Assembly (NCBI GenBank): GCA_041554195.1
Contig: JBFFMJ010000005.1
Span: 62,001 to 126,000, forward strand
DNA: 64,000 nt
DNA from: JAPHSX01 sp041554195
GTDB lineage: Bacteria > Pseudomonadota > Gammaproteobacteria > Thiohalomonadales > Thiohalomonadaceae
Direction of reading: 5' to 3'
Part shown: positions 43,919 through 52,093 of the stretch, piece after piece
Position numbering within the stretch: the stretch's first letter is position 1
Layout: every line of letters begins with the position of its first letter
Program-made: the position numbers and the translations under genes
The notes under the pieces: model-generated
What the model was told of the DNA's origin: nothing
Database searches by the model: none
Seen by the model: only the letters and a program-made list of their open reading frames with translations

Positions 43919-45445
43919 ATGCTCATGCTGAATGACTATCTGAAAAGAATCCTTACCGCCCGTGTCTACGACGTGGCGATCGAAACCCCGCTGGAGGTGG
44001 CACCGGCCCTCTCCACTCGCCTGCGTAACAAGGTGTGGCTAAAGCGTGAAGACCTGCAACCGGTCTTCTCCTTTAAGCTGCGCGGGGCTCATAACAAGAT
44101 GGCCAGCCTCACGCCGGTAGAACGCAATCGCGGCGTTTGTGCCGCCTCGGCCGGTAACCATGCGCAGGGGGTGGCGATGTCGGCACGGCGTCTGGGTATC
44201 AACGCCACTATCGTCATGCCCAAGACCACGCCAGAGATTAAGGTGCATGCGGTGGCTGCTCGCGGGGCGCGGGTAGAGCTGGCGGGCAATACCTATGACG
44301 ACGCCTATCAGCACGCGCGCAAGCTTGCCGAAGAGAAGGGGCTTACCTTCGTCCACCCCTACGATGATAAGGTGGTGATCGCTGGCCAGGGGACGGTGGC
44401 GATGGAGCTGATGCGTCAGCATCCTGAGCCGGAGCAGCTGGAGGCCGTCTTTGTGCCGGTCGGTGGCGGTGGTCTCATCGCGGGGGTGGCCGCCTACATT
44501 AAGGCGCTCTACCCAAAGGTGAAGGTGATCGGTGTCGAGCCCGATGATGCGCCCTGTTTTCATGCTGCCCTGGCGGCGGGTGAGCGGGTGGTGCTGGAGC
44601 AGGTCGGAATCTTTGCCGACGGTGTGGCGGTCAAACAGGTGGGCGAGGAGCCCTGGCGCGTGGCGAAGGAGTTGGTCGATGAGGTGATCCTTGTCTCCAC
44701 CGATGAGATCTGCGCGGCGATTAAGGATATCTTTGAGGACACCCGCTCTATCGCCGAACCGGCAGGTGCCCTGGGCATTGCCGGTCTGAAGAAATACATC
44801 GAGCGCGAGCAGGTGGAGGACAAATTCTTCGTTGCCATCGACTCCGGTGCCAACATGAATTTTGACCGTCTGCGCCATGTCGCCGAGCGTGCCGAGCTGG
44901 GCGAACTGCGCGAAGGGCTGTTCGCCGTCACCATCCCCGAAAAGCCGGGCAGTTTTCTCAGCTTCTGCGAGACCCTGGGCTCACGCAACATTACTGAGTT
45001 TAACTACCGCTACGCTGAGAGTGCCGAGGCCCACATTTTCGTTGGTGTGCAATTGAGCGGGGGGCAGCAACAGAAGGACCTGTTACTAAGTGAACTGGCC
45101 GACAAAGGGCTACCGGTGCAGGATCTTAGCGACAACGAAATGGCCAAGTTGCATCTGCGCTACATGGTTGGTGGTCGCGCCAATCCCAAAGATGAGCGGT
45201 TGTTGCGCTTTGAATTTCCTGAGCGCCCCGGTGCCCTGTTGCGTTTTTTAAACCGCCTCGGCGGACGCTGGAACATTAGTCTGTTCCACTATCGCAACCA
45301 CGGTGCCGCCTACGGGCGTGTGTTGTGCGGTATCCAGGTTCCGGATGGCGATTTGCAGGCCTTTCACACCTTCCTTGAACAGCTCGGTTATCGCTGGTGG
45401 GAGGAGGATGACAATCCTGCCTACGGCAAATTCCTGCGCGACTAG
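43919..45445 (+). CDS. ilvA: Threonine ammonia-lyase, biosynthetic (IlvA)
   Basis: The 508-residue PLP enzyme converts threonine to 2-oxobutyrate, the first step of isoleucine synthesis. The PLP Lys53 lies in SFKLRGAHNK, and the phosphate-binding loop is VGGGGLIAGVAAY. The C terminus has two ACT domains (LFAVTIPEKPGSFLSFCETLG and LLRFEFPERPGALLRFLNRLG), so isoleucine and valine feedback is expected. ATG 43919 or ATG 43925 could start it. Confidence 0.96.
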   Translation: MLMLNDYLKRILTARVYDVAIETPLEVAPALSTRLRNKVWLKREDLQPVFSFKLRGAHNKMASLTPVERNRGVCAASAGNHAQGVAMSARRLGINATIVMPKTTPEIKVHAVAARGARVELAGNTYDDAYQHARKLAEEKGLTFVHPYDDKVVIAGQGTVAMELMRQHPEPEQLEAVFVPVGGGGLIAGVAAYIKALYPKVKVIGVEPDDAPCFHAALAAGERVVLEQVGIFADGVAVKQVGEEPWRVAKELVDEVILVSTDEICAAIKDIFEDTRSIAEPAGALGIAGLKKYIEREQVEDKFFVAIDSGANMNFDRLRHVAERAELGELREGLFAVTIPEKPGSFLSFCETLGSRNITEFNYRYAESAEAHIFVGVQLSGGQQQKDLLLSELADKGLPVQDLSDNEMAKLHLRYMVGGRANPKDERLLRFEFPERPGALLRFLNRLGGRWNISLFHYRNHGAAYGRVLCGIQVPDGDLQAFHTFLEQLGYRWWEEDDNPAYGKFLRD

Positions 45446-45457
45446 GCATTTTCCGGC

Positions 45458-46294
45458 GTGACCATTGATGAAGCCCTGCGCGGGGCCTCCTCCCAGTTAC
45501 TTGATTCTGACTCCGCGCGCCTTGATGCACAGCTGCTGCTCTGCTCTGTACTGGGGCAGACCCGCGCCTACCTTTTTACCTGGCCCGACAAAGCATTGAG
45601 TGATGAGCAGCAACGGCAGTTTGAAGCCCTGCTCGAAAGACGCAAGGCCGGTGAGCCGGTGGCGCATATTCTGGGTGAGCGGGGTTTCTGGTCGCTGGAT
45701 TTGAAGGTGACGGCAGATACCCTGATCCCCCGCCCTGAGACGGAGTTGCTGGTGGAGGCGGCACTTGAGCGCCTGCCGAGGACACCCTGTCGGGTAGCGG
45801 ACCTTGGAACCGGAAGCGGTGCGATCGCGCTGGCGATTGCCTCGGAGTGTCCCGCCTGTGAGGTAGTGGCGGTGGAGCGTAGCGAGGCGGCACTGGTGGT
45901 GGCGCAGGAGAATGCGCAAAGCCATCATATTGAGAACGTCACCTTCTATCGGGGTAGCTGGTTTGAACCACTGGTGGGGCAGCGTTTTGCCATGATCATT
46001 TCCAATCCCCCGTATATCTGCGTCGATGATCCTCATCTGGGTAAGGGGGATGTACGCTTTGAGCCAATTACCGCATTGGCCTCCGGCGTGGATGGATTGG
46101 ATGATATCCGGCTGATCATCGCCGGAGCGGCTGAACATCTGAATCCCGGAGGTTGGTTGCTGCTGGAACACGGTTATGATCAGGGCGAGGCGGTGTGCGG
46201 CCTGCTGCGACAGGGGGGCTTTGACGCCGTTGAGCTGTTAGCCGACCTGCAGGGGCATGGGCGGGTCTCGTTAGGGCGCCTGGCTGGGGCCTGA
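45458..46294 (+). CDS. prmC: Release factor glutamine methyltransferase PrmC
   Basis: The 278-residue enzyme methylates the GGQ glutamine of RF1 and RF2. It carries the SAM motif VADLGTGSGAIALAIA and the catalytic NPPY in IISNPPYICVDDPHL, with GVDGLDDIRLIIAGA further on. The N-terminal helical domain has ARLDAQLLLCSVLGQ, and the PRPETELLVE signature precedes the SAM motif. It starts at GTG 45458, 12 bases after ilvA. Confidence 0.95.
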   Translation: MTIDEALRGASSQLLDSDSARLDAQLLLCSVLGQTRAYLFTWPDKALSDEQQRQFEALLERRKAGEPVAHILGERGFWSLDLKVTADTLIPRPETELLVEAALERLPRTPCRVADLGTGSGAIALAIASECPACEVVAVERSEAALVVAQENAQSHHIENVTFYRGSWFEPLVGQRFAMIISNPPYICVDDPHLGKGDVRFEPITALASGVDGLDDIRLIIAGAAEHLNPGGWLLLEHGYDQGEAVCGLLRQGGFDAVELLADLQGHGRVSLGRLAGA

Positions 46295-46364
46295 GCACGG
46301 TGCAGATTCGATAATTGTGATGGGGTTTGCTTGCTAATTTCCCTGCCCAGTCTAGGCTGGATGC

Positions 46365-46772
46365 ATGGAGAGAGTCACCAGTGCACTGGTCAAGCATCGC
46401 GAAATTCGCTTTTGCCGCCTTCATCCCGATACGCAACAGGCCCACACGGCGAGCCTGATGTTGAGCGATGTGGAGGGGGTGCAGCTGTTACGCCCGCGTG
46501 ACTCCTACCTGCTCCATATCAGTTACGAAATTACTGCTCTTAACCTCAAGCTTATCGAAGATGTGCTGATCGATCTCGGCTTTCATCTGGATAACAGCCT
46601 GATAGTGAAGCTAAAGCGAGCCCTCTACTATTACACTGAGGAGGTGGAGCGCGCCAACCTCGGCATTGATGAGTGCGGCTTTGCCGACCGCCAGGTCTTT
46701 ATCAACCGCTACCTGAAATTACGCCACGGCTGTCGTGATGAGCGCCCCGAGCACTGGCGCGGTTACCTCTAA
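46365..46772 (+). CDS. Hypothetical protein
   Basis: The 135-residue basic protein has the core LRPRDSYLLHISYEITALNLKLIEDVLIDLGFHLDN followed by SLIVKLKRALYYYTEEVERANLG. The strand-helix-strand pattern resembles a heavy-metal-associated-type fold without the metal CxxC. I cannot name a family. The start ATG follows GGATGC. It sits between prmC and the E1-like gene on the same strand, and its role is unknown. Confidence 0.65.
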   Translation: MERVTSALVKHREIRFCRLHPDTQQAHTASLMLSDVEGVQLLRPRDSYLLHISYEITALNLKLIEDVLIDLGFHLDNSLIVKLKRALYYYTEEVERANLGIDECGFADRQVFINRYLKLRHGCRDERPEHWRGYL

Positions 46773-46822
46773 TCGCCGACTGGGGTAAACTCTCCCCACA
46801 TTCATTGTTACGGTATGCCCCC

Positions 46823-47563
46823 TTGGAAGACGAACAACTGCTGCGCTACAGCCGCCAGATCATGCTGCCCAATGTGGATGTGGCCGGGCAGCAGCAGCTG
46901 CTCGATAGCCGGGTGCTGGTGATCGGTGCCGGTGGTCTGGGCTCGCCGGTGGCGATGTATCTGGCTGCCGCCGGGGTGGGGCAGCTGGCACTGGTCGATT
47001 TTGATGAGGTGGACCTCTCTAATCTACAACGCCAGATCCTCCACGGCAGCCACGACCTGGGGCGTCCCAAGGTAGAGTCGGCACGCGACACCCTGGCGGT
47101 GATCAACCCCGAGGTTACGGTCTTGGCGATTAACGCTAAACTGGAGGGCGAGGCGTTGCTGGCCGAGGTTGAGAAGGCCGATGTGGTGGTGGATGCCAGC
47201 GACAACTTTGCGACCCGCTTTGCCGTGAATGACGCCTGCGTGGCCGCAAAAAAGCCGCTGGTCTCGGGGGCGGCAATTCGCATGGAGGGGCAGGTCTCGG
47301 TGTTCCACAATGAGCGGCCAGAGAGTCCCTGTTACCGCTGCCTCTACCGCGACGAGGGGGAGCTGGCGCAAAGCTGCAGCGAAAACGGTGTGCTGGCCCC
47401 GGTGGTCGGTATCATCGGCACCATCCAGGCCACCGAGGTGCTAAAGGTGTTGCTGGGTATCGGCGACACGCTGGATGGGCGTTTACTACTGCTTGATGCC
47501 CTTTCGATGGAATGGCGTAGTATGAAATTGCAGAAAGATCCAGCCTGCGGCTGTCACCATTAA
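46823..47563 (+). CDS. moeB: MoeB/ThiF-family sulfur-carrier adenylyltransferase
   Basis: The roughly 246-residue E1-like enzyme activates the C terminus of a ubiquitin-like sulfur carrier (MoaD, ThiS or CysO type) by adenylation. It shows the nucleotide loop VIGAGGLGSPVAMYLAAAGVG, DFDEVDLSNLQRQ with the R-Q pair, and zinc cysteines in CYRCLY and the terminal CGCHH. Starts are TTG 46823, giving the common EDEQLLRYSRQI N terminus, or TTG 46805; neither has a strong ribosome binding site. The JAMM peptidase gene follows 22 bases later. Confidence 0.9.
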   Translation: MEDEQLLRYSRQIMLPNVDVAGQQQLLDSRVLVIGAGGLGSPVAMYLAAAGVGQLALVDFDEVDLSNLQRQILHGSHDLGRPKVESARDTLAVINPEVTVLAINAKLEGEALLAEVEKADVVVDASDNFATRFAVNDACVAAKKPLVSGAAIRMEGQVSVFHNERPESPCYRCLYRDEGELAQSCSENGVLAPVVGIIGTIQATEVLKVLLGIGDTLDGRLLLLDALSMEWRSMKLQKDPACGCHH

Positions 47564-47585
47564 TTAAGCGCGAGATAAAATAATT

Positions 47586-47993
47586 ATGTCCCAAGTGGCA
47601 CTTCCCATAAGCCTGGTAAACAAGATTTTGACCCACGCTCAGCACTCACCCGAGAGCGAGGTCTGCGGCCTTATCGCCGCCCGCGATGGGGAGCCTGCGA
47701 CGCTCTACCCCATCGCCAATGTGGCCGACCTGCCGGAAAAGCTCTTCGCCATGGAGCCGGCGGCGCAGATCGAGGCGATGCGCCAGATGTGCGAGGCGGG
47801 CGAGGAGCTGTTCGCCATCTATCACTCCCATCCTCATGCCCCGGCGCAGCCCTCATCGCGAGACCTTGAAGAGGCGGCCTATCCGCAGGCGCTCTACCTT
47901 ATCGTCTCGCTCAATACCAAGGGGGTGTTGGAGATGCAGGGCTTTCGCCTGCACCAGGGTCAGGTCGACAAGGTTGACCTTGAGGTCGCCTAG
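47586..47993 (+). CDS. JAMM-type metalloprotease (M67 family)
   Basis: The 135-residue protein has a complete JAMM zinc site: Glu25 (SEVCGLI), His80-x-His82, Ser90 and Asp93 in HSHPHAPAQPSSRD. Bacterial M67 enzymes next to MoeB-like E1 genes process the C-terminal extension of sulfur carriers or cleave Cys from a CysO-type carrier. No ThiS, MoaD or CysO gene is adjacent, so the partner must be elsewhere. It sits 22 bases after the E1-like gene and should be co-transcribed. Confidence 0.92.
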   Translation: MSQVALPISLVNKILTHAQHSPESEVCGLIAARDGEPATLYPIANVADLPEKLFAMEPAAQIEAMRQMCEAGEELFAIYHSHPHAPAQPSSRDLEEAAYPQALYLIVSLNTKGVLEMQGFRLHQGQVDKVDLEVA

Positions 47994-48073
47994 CGGGAAT
48001 TTATTTACTTACACCCGCGGCACAGCGGGTTAGAATCGCCCCCATTATTGAACAACTATTCAGGAGAAGAGCC

Positions 48074-48358
48074 GTGGCAGAAACAATTGATGAGTTGACC
48101 ATCTCGTACACCGAAGACGGCATTGAGACCACCAAGGAGCTGGACAAGAAGGTGCTCTCCAAGGGGGCGTGGTCCACCATTATCTACCGTTATCAGACCT
48201 GGAACCGCACCAAGGAGGAGTACGGCAAGGATATGTATACCATTCGTCGTTACCAGAAGCGCAATGGTGAGTATCTGCCTAAGTCCAAGTTCAATATCTC
48301 CAGCGCGGATCAGGCGAAGGCCATTATTGCTGCCCTGCAGGAGTGGATAGAGGATTGA
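48074..48358 (+). CDS. Small conserved hypothetical protein (PC4-like fold possible)
   Basis: The 94-residue acidic protein begins at GTG 48074 with AGGAGA upstream. Its text runs from LTISYTEDGIETTKELDKKV through SKGAWSTIIYRYQTWNR to MYTIRRYQKRNGEYLPKSK and ends in a helix (KAIIAALQEWIED). The antiparallel strands followed by one C-terminal helix recall the PC4/p15 single-strand DNA-binding fold, but this is a visual resemblance only. Its own terminator follows. Confidence 0.7.
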   Translation: MAETIDELTISYTEDGIETTKELDKKVLSKGAWSTIIYRYQTWNRTKEEYGKDMYTIRRYQKRNGEYLPKSKFNISSADQAKAIIAALQEWIED

Positions 48359-48399
48359 GTCGGTTCGCGGGCATGTGATCGTGACGACATTTTGTAAAG

Positions 48400-48427
48400 A
48401 AAACGCCCTTTTGTGGGCGTTTTTTCG
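48400..48427 (+). terminator. Terminator after the small conserved gene
   Basis: The stem AACGCCC / GGGCGTT with a TTTTGT loop is followed by a run of six T. It separates this gene from the HTH gene downstream. Confidence 0.85.
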
Positions 48428-48528
48428 TTTTAGCAGTCTTTATATAACCAAGTAATGAACTATGCTATTAATGTGGGTGGTCTATCTTTGATTTCAAGAA
48501 CGCCCTGGCTAAGTAAAGGGGGGCCAAG

Positions 48529-48960
48529 ATGGGACAGCATGTAGGGGTATCGAAGGCGTCACATATGCTGGGTGTGGATCGGCACGATCTACAGCAGATG
48601 ATACGCAGTGGTGAGTTGAACACCTTCGAGGGAAATCTTGATATAGATGAGCTGCGTCAACACTATCCACTCATGGCGCTGGACGAAGATATCATGATCG
48701 AACGGGTCAAACTGATCCGCAGCGCCTCCTTCGGGCGGCGAGTAAGTGAGACCATCCTGCCCGATACTGATGAACTACAGGTCAAGCTGCACAAGCGCGA
48801 TGTGGCGCTGGGTGTGGCACAGGCAGAGCTGAAGAAGTATCGCGGCTGTATTGAGGAGTTGGCGCAATTGATGGGGGCGCTAAACCGCGAGGCGACACCC
48901 GAGCAGAAGCAGATGATTGGGGTAATCAATAGCTGGCTGCTTGATAAGCTGGAGTCCTGA
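48529..48960 (+). CDS. HTH-like protein paired with ferredoxin reductase
   Basis: The 143-residue protein starts with a MerR/excisionase-like helix-turn-helix (VSKASHMLGVDRHDLQQMIRSGELNTFEGNLDIDELRQHYP). Then comes a helical linker with MIERVKLIRSASFGRRVSETILP and a coiled coil (LQVKLHKRDVALGVAQAELKKYRG). It is 12 bases upstream of the ferredoxin reductase and probably in one operon with it. The N-terminal HTH suggests DNA binding, but the family is known only by this arrangement. Function is unknown. Confidence 0.75.
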   Translation: MGQHVGVSKASHMLGVDRHDLQQMIRSGELNTFEGNLDIDELRQHYPLMALDEDIMIERVKLIRSASFGRRVSETILPDTDELQVKLHKRDVALGVAQAELKKYRGCIEELAQLMGALNREATPEQKQMIGVINSWLLDKLES

Positions 48961-48972
48961 GGTGAGATCACG

Positions 48973-50001
48973 ATGAGCGAGCACCGCATCAAGGTCATGC
49001 CCAGCGGACATGAGTTTCACGCGCTGGAGGAGGAGAGCCTGCTGGAGGCTGCGCTGCGCTCCGGGCTGAATATCGATTTCAGTTGTTCCAGTGGCAGTTG
49101 CGGTGAGTGTCAGGCGCGACTGTTGGAGGGGCAGCTTAAACACGATTTTCATGACCATCGCTTTAGCGAGGCGGAGAAGGCACAGGGGATGTTTCTCCTC
49201 TGTACTGCCCACGCCGCAGGCGACCTGGTGATCGAGGCGGGGGAGGCCCGGACGACTAGTGATATCCCGCGTCAGCAAATTAAGACAAGGGTGAGCAAGC
49301 TTCAGGAGGTGAGTGAGCACTTGCGTATCCTGCAACTTCGCACCCCGCGCACCAGCCCTCTACGCTTTCTTGCCGGACAACATGTGGAACTTTCCCTGCC
49401 AGGCGTCGGTAGCCTCGATAGCAGCATCGCCAGTTGCCCCTGCAATGGTGCGCAGTTGCAGTTTCATATCCCCTACGATGCGAATAGCCCCTTTGTGGAG
49501 CAGCTCTTTTCAGGTCTTCGTCACGGTAGTGAGGTTGTGCTGGATGGCCCCTTTGGTGAGGTGACGCTGGACGATGACTCACCGCGACCGCTGCTCATGG
49601 TGGCCCAGGATCATGAGTTCGCCCCGATCAAGAGCCTGATCGAACATGCCATCAATCTAGACCTCGGACAGCGGGTGCGCCTGTTGTGGCTGGCCGCTGA
49701 GGAGGGGCATTACATGGAGAACTTCTGTCGCTCCTGGGGCGAGGCGCTGGATGACTATCGCTTCCTGCCACTGGGCTATGATGCGCGGGAGCCCGCCGAA
49801 AAGCAGGCGGCCAGTGCGCTGGCTGCAATTGCCAGTGAGGTCACGGCGCTGTGCGATTGGGATGTCTATGCGGCGGGCTCCGCCGAGTTTATTCAGGCTC
49901 TGCAAGAGGGCCTGATTCGTGCTGGTGGCGATGCGCAGAGGCTCTTTTTCCCGCGTCGTCGAGCTAGCGGGCGTCAACGGCGTAAGCGCTCCGCCGGTTA
50001 A
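48973..50001 (+). CDS. [2Fe-2S] ferredoxin / NAD(P)H oxidoreductase
   Basis: The 342-residue protein has an N-terminal plant-type [2Fe-2S] ferredoxin domain: the cluster cysteines are in CSSGSCGECQ and LLCTAHAAGD. Then follow an FAD-binding domain (FLAGQHVELSLPG) and an NAD-binding domain (DGPFGEVTL, LLWLAAEEGHYME). The FAD motif RxYS is degenerate (LDSSIASCPCNG), so FAD affinity may be altered. The tail is basic (RRRASGRQRRKRSAG). It resembles CDP-6-deoxy-glucoseen reductase or oxygenase reductases. Its electron acceptor is not known. Confidence 0.87.
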   Translation: MSEHRIKVMPSGHEFHALEEESLLEAALRSGLNIDFSCSSGSCGECQARLLEGQLKHDFHDHRFSEAEKAQGMFLLCTAHAAGDLVIEAGEARTTSDIPRQQIKTRVSKLQEVSEHLRILQLRTPRTSPLRFLAGQHVELSLPGVGSLDSSIASCPCNGAQLQFHIPYDANSPFVEQLFSGLRHGSEVVLDGPFGEVTLDDDSPRPLLMVAQDHEFAPIKSLIEHAINLDLGQRVRLLWLAAEEGHYMENFCRSWGEALDDYRFLPLGYDAREPAEKQAASALAAIASEVTALCDWDVYAAGSAEFIQALQEGLIRAGGDAQRLFFPRRRASGRQRRKRSAG

Positions 50002-50084
50002 CATCTCCCCCCGTTAAGGGGTATATTGTGCAAACGTGCGATGCCTGCACGACTAAAAATAATAGATGAGTACCCGGGGGAGCC

Positions 50085-50315
50085 ATGCTACAGACTATCG
50101 ATCCGCTTTTTCTCAACTTTATCTACGCCACCATGGGTGGTTGTCTGACCCTCTTCTTTATGTGGATGGGCTGCAAGATCTTTAATCACATCGTCTGCTT
50201 CAATATCAGTGAAGAGCTGCGCAAGGGGAATGTTGCGGTCGGACTGATGATTATGGGGATCTTCATTGGTATCGGTGTGGCTATGGGGCTGGTAATAGGG
50301 CTTGGTCTGAACTGA
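50085..50315 (+). CDS. DUF350-like small membrane protein
   Basis: The 76-residue protein has two hydrophobic helices (residues about 9-32 and 50-75) and the DUF350-type text MWMGCKIFNHIVCFNISEELRKGNVAVGLMIMGIFIGIGVAMG. DUF350 proteins are often single- or two-unit relatives of small membrane regulators with unknown function. Its last base pairs overlap the start of the lytic transglycosylase gene, so the two are coupled. Confidence 0.8.
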   Translation: MLQTIDPLFLNFIYATMGGCLTLFFMWMGCKIFNHIVCFNISEELRKGNVAVGLMIMGIFIGIGVAMGLVIGLGLN

Positions 50316-50935
50316 TGCGACACGGCTGGCTGCCATTGCTGTGGTTATGTTGCGCTGGGCCATTGTGGGCCGCCGGGGAAAAGGGCGTGCTGCCGGTACA
50401 GGCCAGCAAGTGGAGTGATGAGTATGATGGCCACTTTCGTAAATACACCAAGCGCTACTTTGGCCCCCACTACGACTGGCACTGGTTTAAATCGCAGGCC
50501 ATTGTCGAGTCTAACCTCAACCCCACCGTGACGAGCCACCGCGGTGCGGTAGGCCTGATGCAGATCCTTCCCTCCACCTTTGCCGAGATCAAGGAGCTGA
50601 ATCCCCACTTTGTGAATGTTGAGGAGCCGCGTTGGAACATTGCCGCCGGCATCTATTATGACCGCACCCTCTATCGCAAGTGGACGTTACCCTCGGAGCA
50701 GGACAGATTGTATCTCGCCCTGGCCAGTTATAATGCGGGCTTTGGACGCATGCGGCGGGCCTACCGGCGCACGGTCGAGCCGGTGGAGTCGTGGGAGCAG
50801 GTAAAGCCGCAGGCCCCGGCCGAGACCCGCGATTATGTGCAGCGAATTCGCACCATGATGGATTCTGAAACCCCTAAACCCCGTAGCCGCCTGCGTGGCG
50901 TTGCCAAGCTGTTGCGCGAACGAGGGGCCTCATAA
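50315..50935 (+). CDS. Secreted lytic transglycosylase (SLT domain)
   Basis: The 206-residue protein has a signal peptide (RHGWLPLLWLCCAGPLWAA) and one soluble-lytic-transglycosylase domain. The catalytic Glu lies in AIVESNLNPTVTSHRGAVGLMQILPST, followed by NIAAGIYYDRTLYRKW and LALASYNAGFGRMRRAYRR. It cleaves peptidoglycan with formation of 1,6-anhydroMurNAc. A Cys near the signal end (LCCAG) could make it a lipoprotein. The C terminus is basic. It is coupled to the upstream DUF350 gene. Confidence 0.92.
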   Translation: MRHGWLPLLWLCCAGPLWAAGEKGVLPVQASKWSDEYDGHFRKYTKRYFGPHYDWHWFKSQAIVESNLNPTVTSHRGAVGLMQILPSTFAEIKELNPHFVNVEEPRWNIAAGIYYDRTLYRKWTLPSEQDRLYLALASYNAGFGRMRRAYRRTVEPVESWEQVKPQAPAETRDYVQRIRTMMDSETPKPRSRLRGVAKLLRERGAS

Positions 50936-50942
50936 CGCGGCT

Positions 50943-51962
50943 TCAGGGGAGGGGGAGGTGCTCCTTGCCCACCAGACTGTCGTGGATCCAGCCGGTATAC
51001 GGTTTCCCTTCTATTCCCAGCAGTAGCCAGCGTCCCTTGCGTTTTAGCGGAAGTAGTTTGTGTCCCTGTTGTAGCGTGGTGAGCACCTTGTGTTGCATGC
51101 CGGGGCCCCGGCGTACATTGGCCTTTTTGCTGGTGACCGTAGCCGGCGAGGAGATCTCCTCCTCTCGCCCCTCTGCGAGCAGGGTTTGCATTAATTGACG
51201 GGCATCCTCGTTCTCCTCAATCATCAGCGTACGCAATAACAGGCGGGCATCTTCGTGCCCGCCAAGGGCTGCCAGGCGGTAATAACGGATGGCCTGTGTC
51301 ATATCACGGTGTACCTGCCCCTCTCCCAGGCTGTAGAGCATGCCCAGGGCAAAGGTGGCATCGACATGGCCCTGAAGGGAGGCCAGTTCCCACCAGGCGA
51401 TGGCCTCATCGTCATCAATCGCCAGACCGTAACCGTTGTGATACATCCAGCCAATGCCGTATTGGGCCTCGGCATTGCCAGCCTCGGCGAGCGGTCGCCA
51501 CAGATAGTAGGCCTCGGCAAAGTTGCCCTGTTGGATGGCCGCGGCGATCTCTTGTGCCAGTGCCTCAGCTGTCTCCCTGGTGTCGCGGCTGGTCAGCTCC
51601 TCGTTAATAACGGCCTCGTTGTCGTCAGCATCTTTGGGGTCAGCATGGACCGTTATCGTTACCGCCTCTTCGATTATGTCTGTAGCGGGCGGCGCCGTTT
51701 CCGCAACACTTTGCGGGGCTGTATCAATGGGGGCGCTCATCTGTTGTTGAGAATTTTCCTCTACGGCTGGGGGCATTTCTGGCGCTGTGGTGACGGCTGT
51801 TGCGACAGGAGCCCTGGCGCTGGGGTTCACGGGCGGTGGCGGCGGGTAGTAGTAGGGCGAGGGGGGATAGCCTGGCCAGTAGGGGGTGGGTGCGGCATGA
51901 CTTGCCAGCGGGAGCAGTGTAAACAACAAGAGCCTGAATGTATGGGTGGCGATAGTGTTCAT
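50943..51962 (-). CDS. Secreted Sel1-repeat and SH3 domain protein
   Basis: The 339-residue protein has a signal peptide (NTIATHTFRLLLFTLLPLASHA), a Pro/Tyr-rich segment (residues about 27-50, PYWPGYPPSPYYYPPPPP) and a low-complexity acidic linker. A run of Sel1-like TPR repeats (WRPLAEAGNAEAQYGIGWMY, then ATFALGMLYSLGEGQ) occupies residues about 155-250. A bacterial SH3 domain ends the chain (KANVRRGPGMQHKVLTTLQQG, WLLLGIEGKPYTGWI). It is likely a periplasmic scaffold or wall-binding protein. The partner is unknown. It is convergent with the lytic transglycosylase gene. Confidence 0.85.
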   Translation of the reverse strand: MNTIATHTFRLLLFTLLPLASHAAPTPYWPGYPPSPYYYPPPPPVNPSARAPVATAVTTAPEMPPAVEENSQQQMSAPIDTAPQSVAETAPPATDIIEEAVTITVHADPKDADDNEAVINEELTSRDTRETAEALAQEIAAAIQQGNFAEAYYLWRPLAEAGNAEAQYGIGWMYHNGYGLAIDDDEAIAWWELASLQGHVDATFALGMLYSLGEGQVHRDMTQAIRYYRLAALGGHEDARLLLRTLMIEENEDARQLMQTLLAEGREEEISSPATVTSKKANVRRGPGMQHKVLTTLQQGHKLLPLKRKGRWLLLGIEGKPYTGWIHDSLVGKEHLPLP

Positions 51963-52035
51963 GGCATTCTCGAAAAATGCGAAAGGCTAGGTTACTGCAA
52001 CCACTGTTTAATGGACAGGGTTATCGCCGGTAACG

Positions 52036-52073
52036 AAAAAGGCCCGTGCAGTCACCTGCACGGGCCTTTTTAT
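52036..52073 (-). terminator. Terminator of the sulfur globule protein gene
   Basis: The stem AGGCCCGTGCAG / CTGCACGGGCCT with a TCAC-type loop is flanked by A- and T-runs. It follows the sgp stop at 52094 on the minus strand. Confidence 0.85.
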
Positions 52074-52093
52074 TGGAGCTTAGTAAGATAAAC

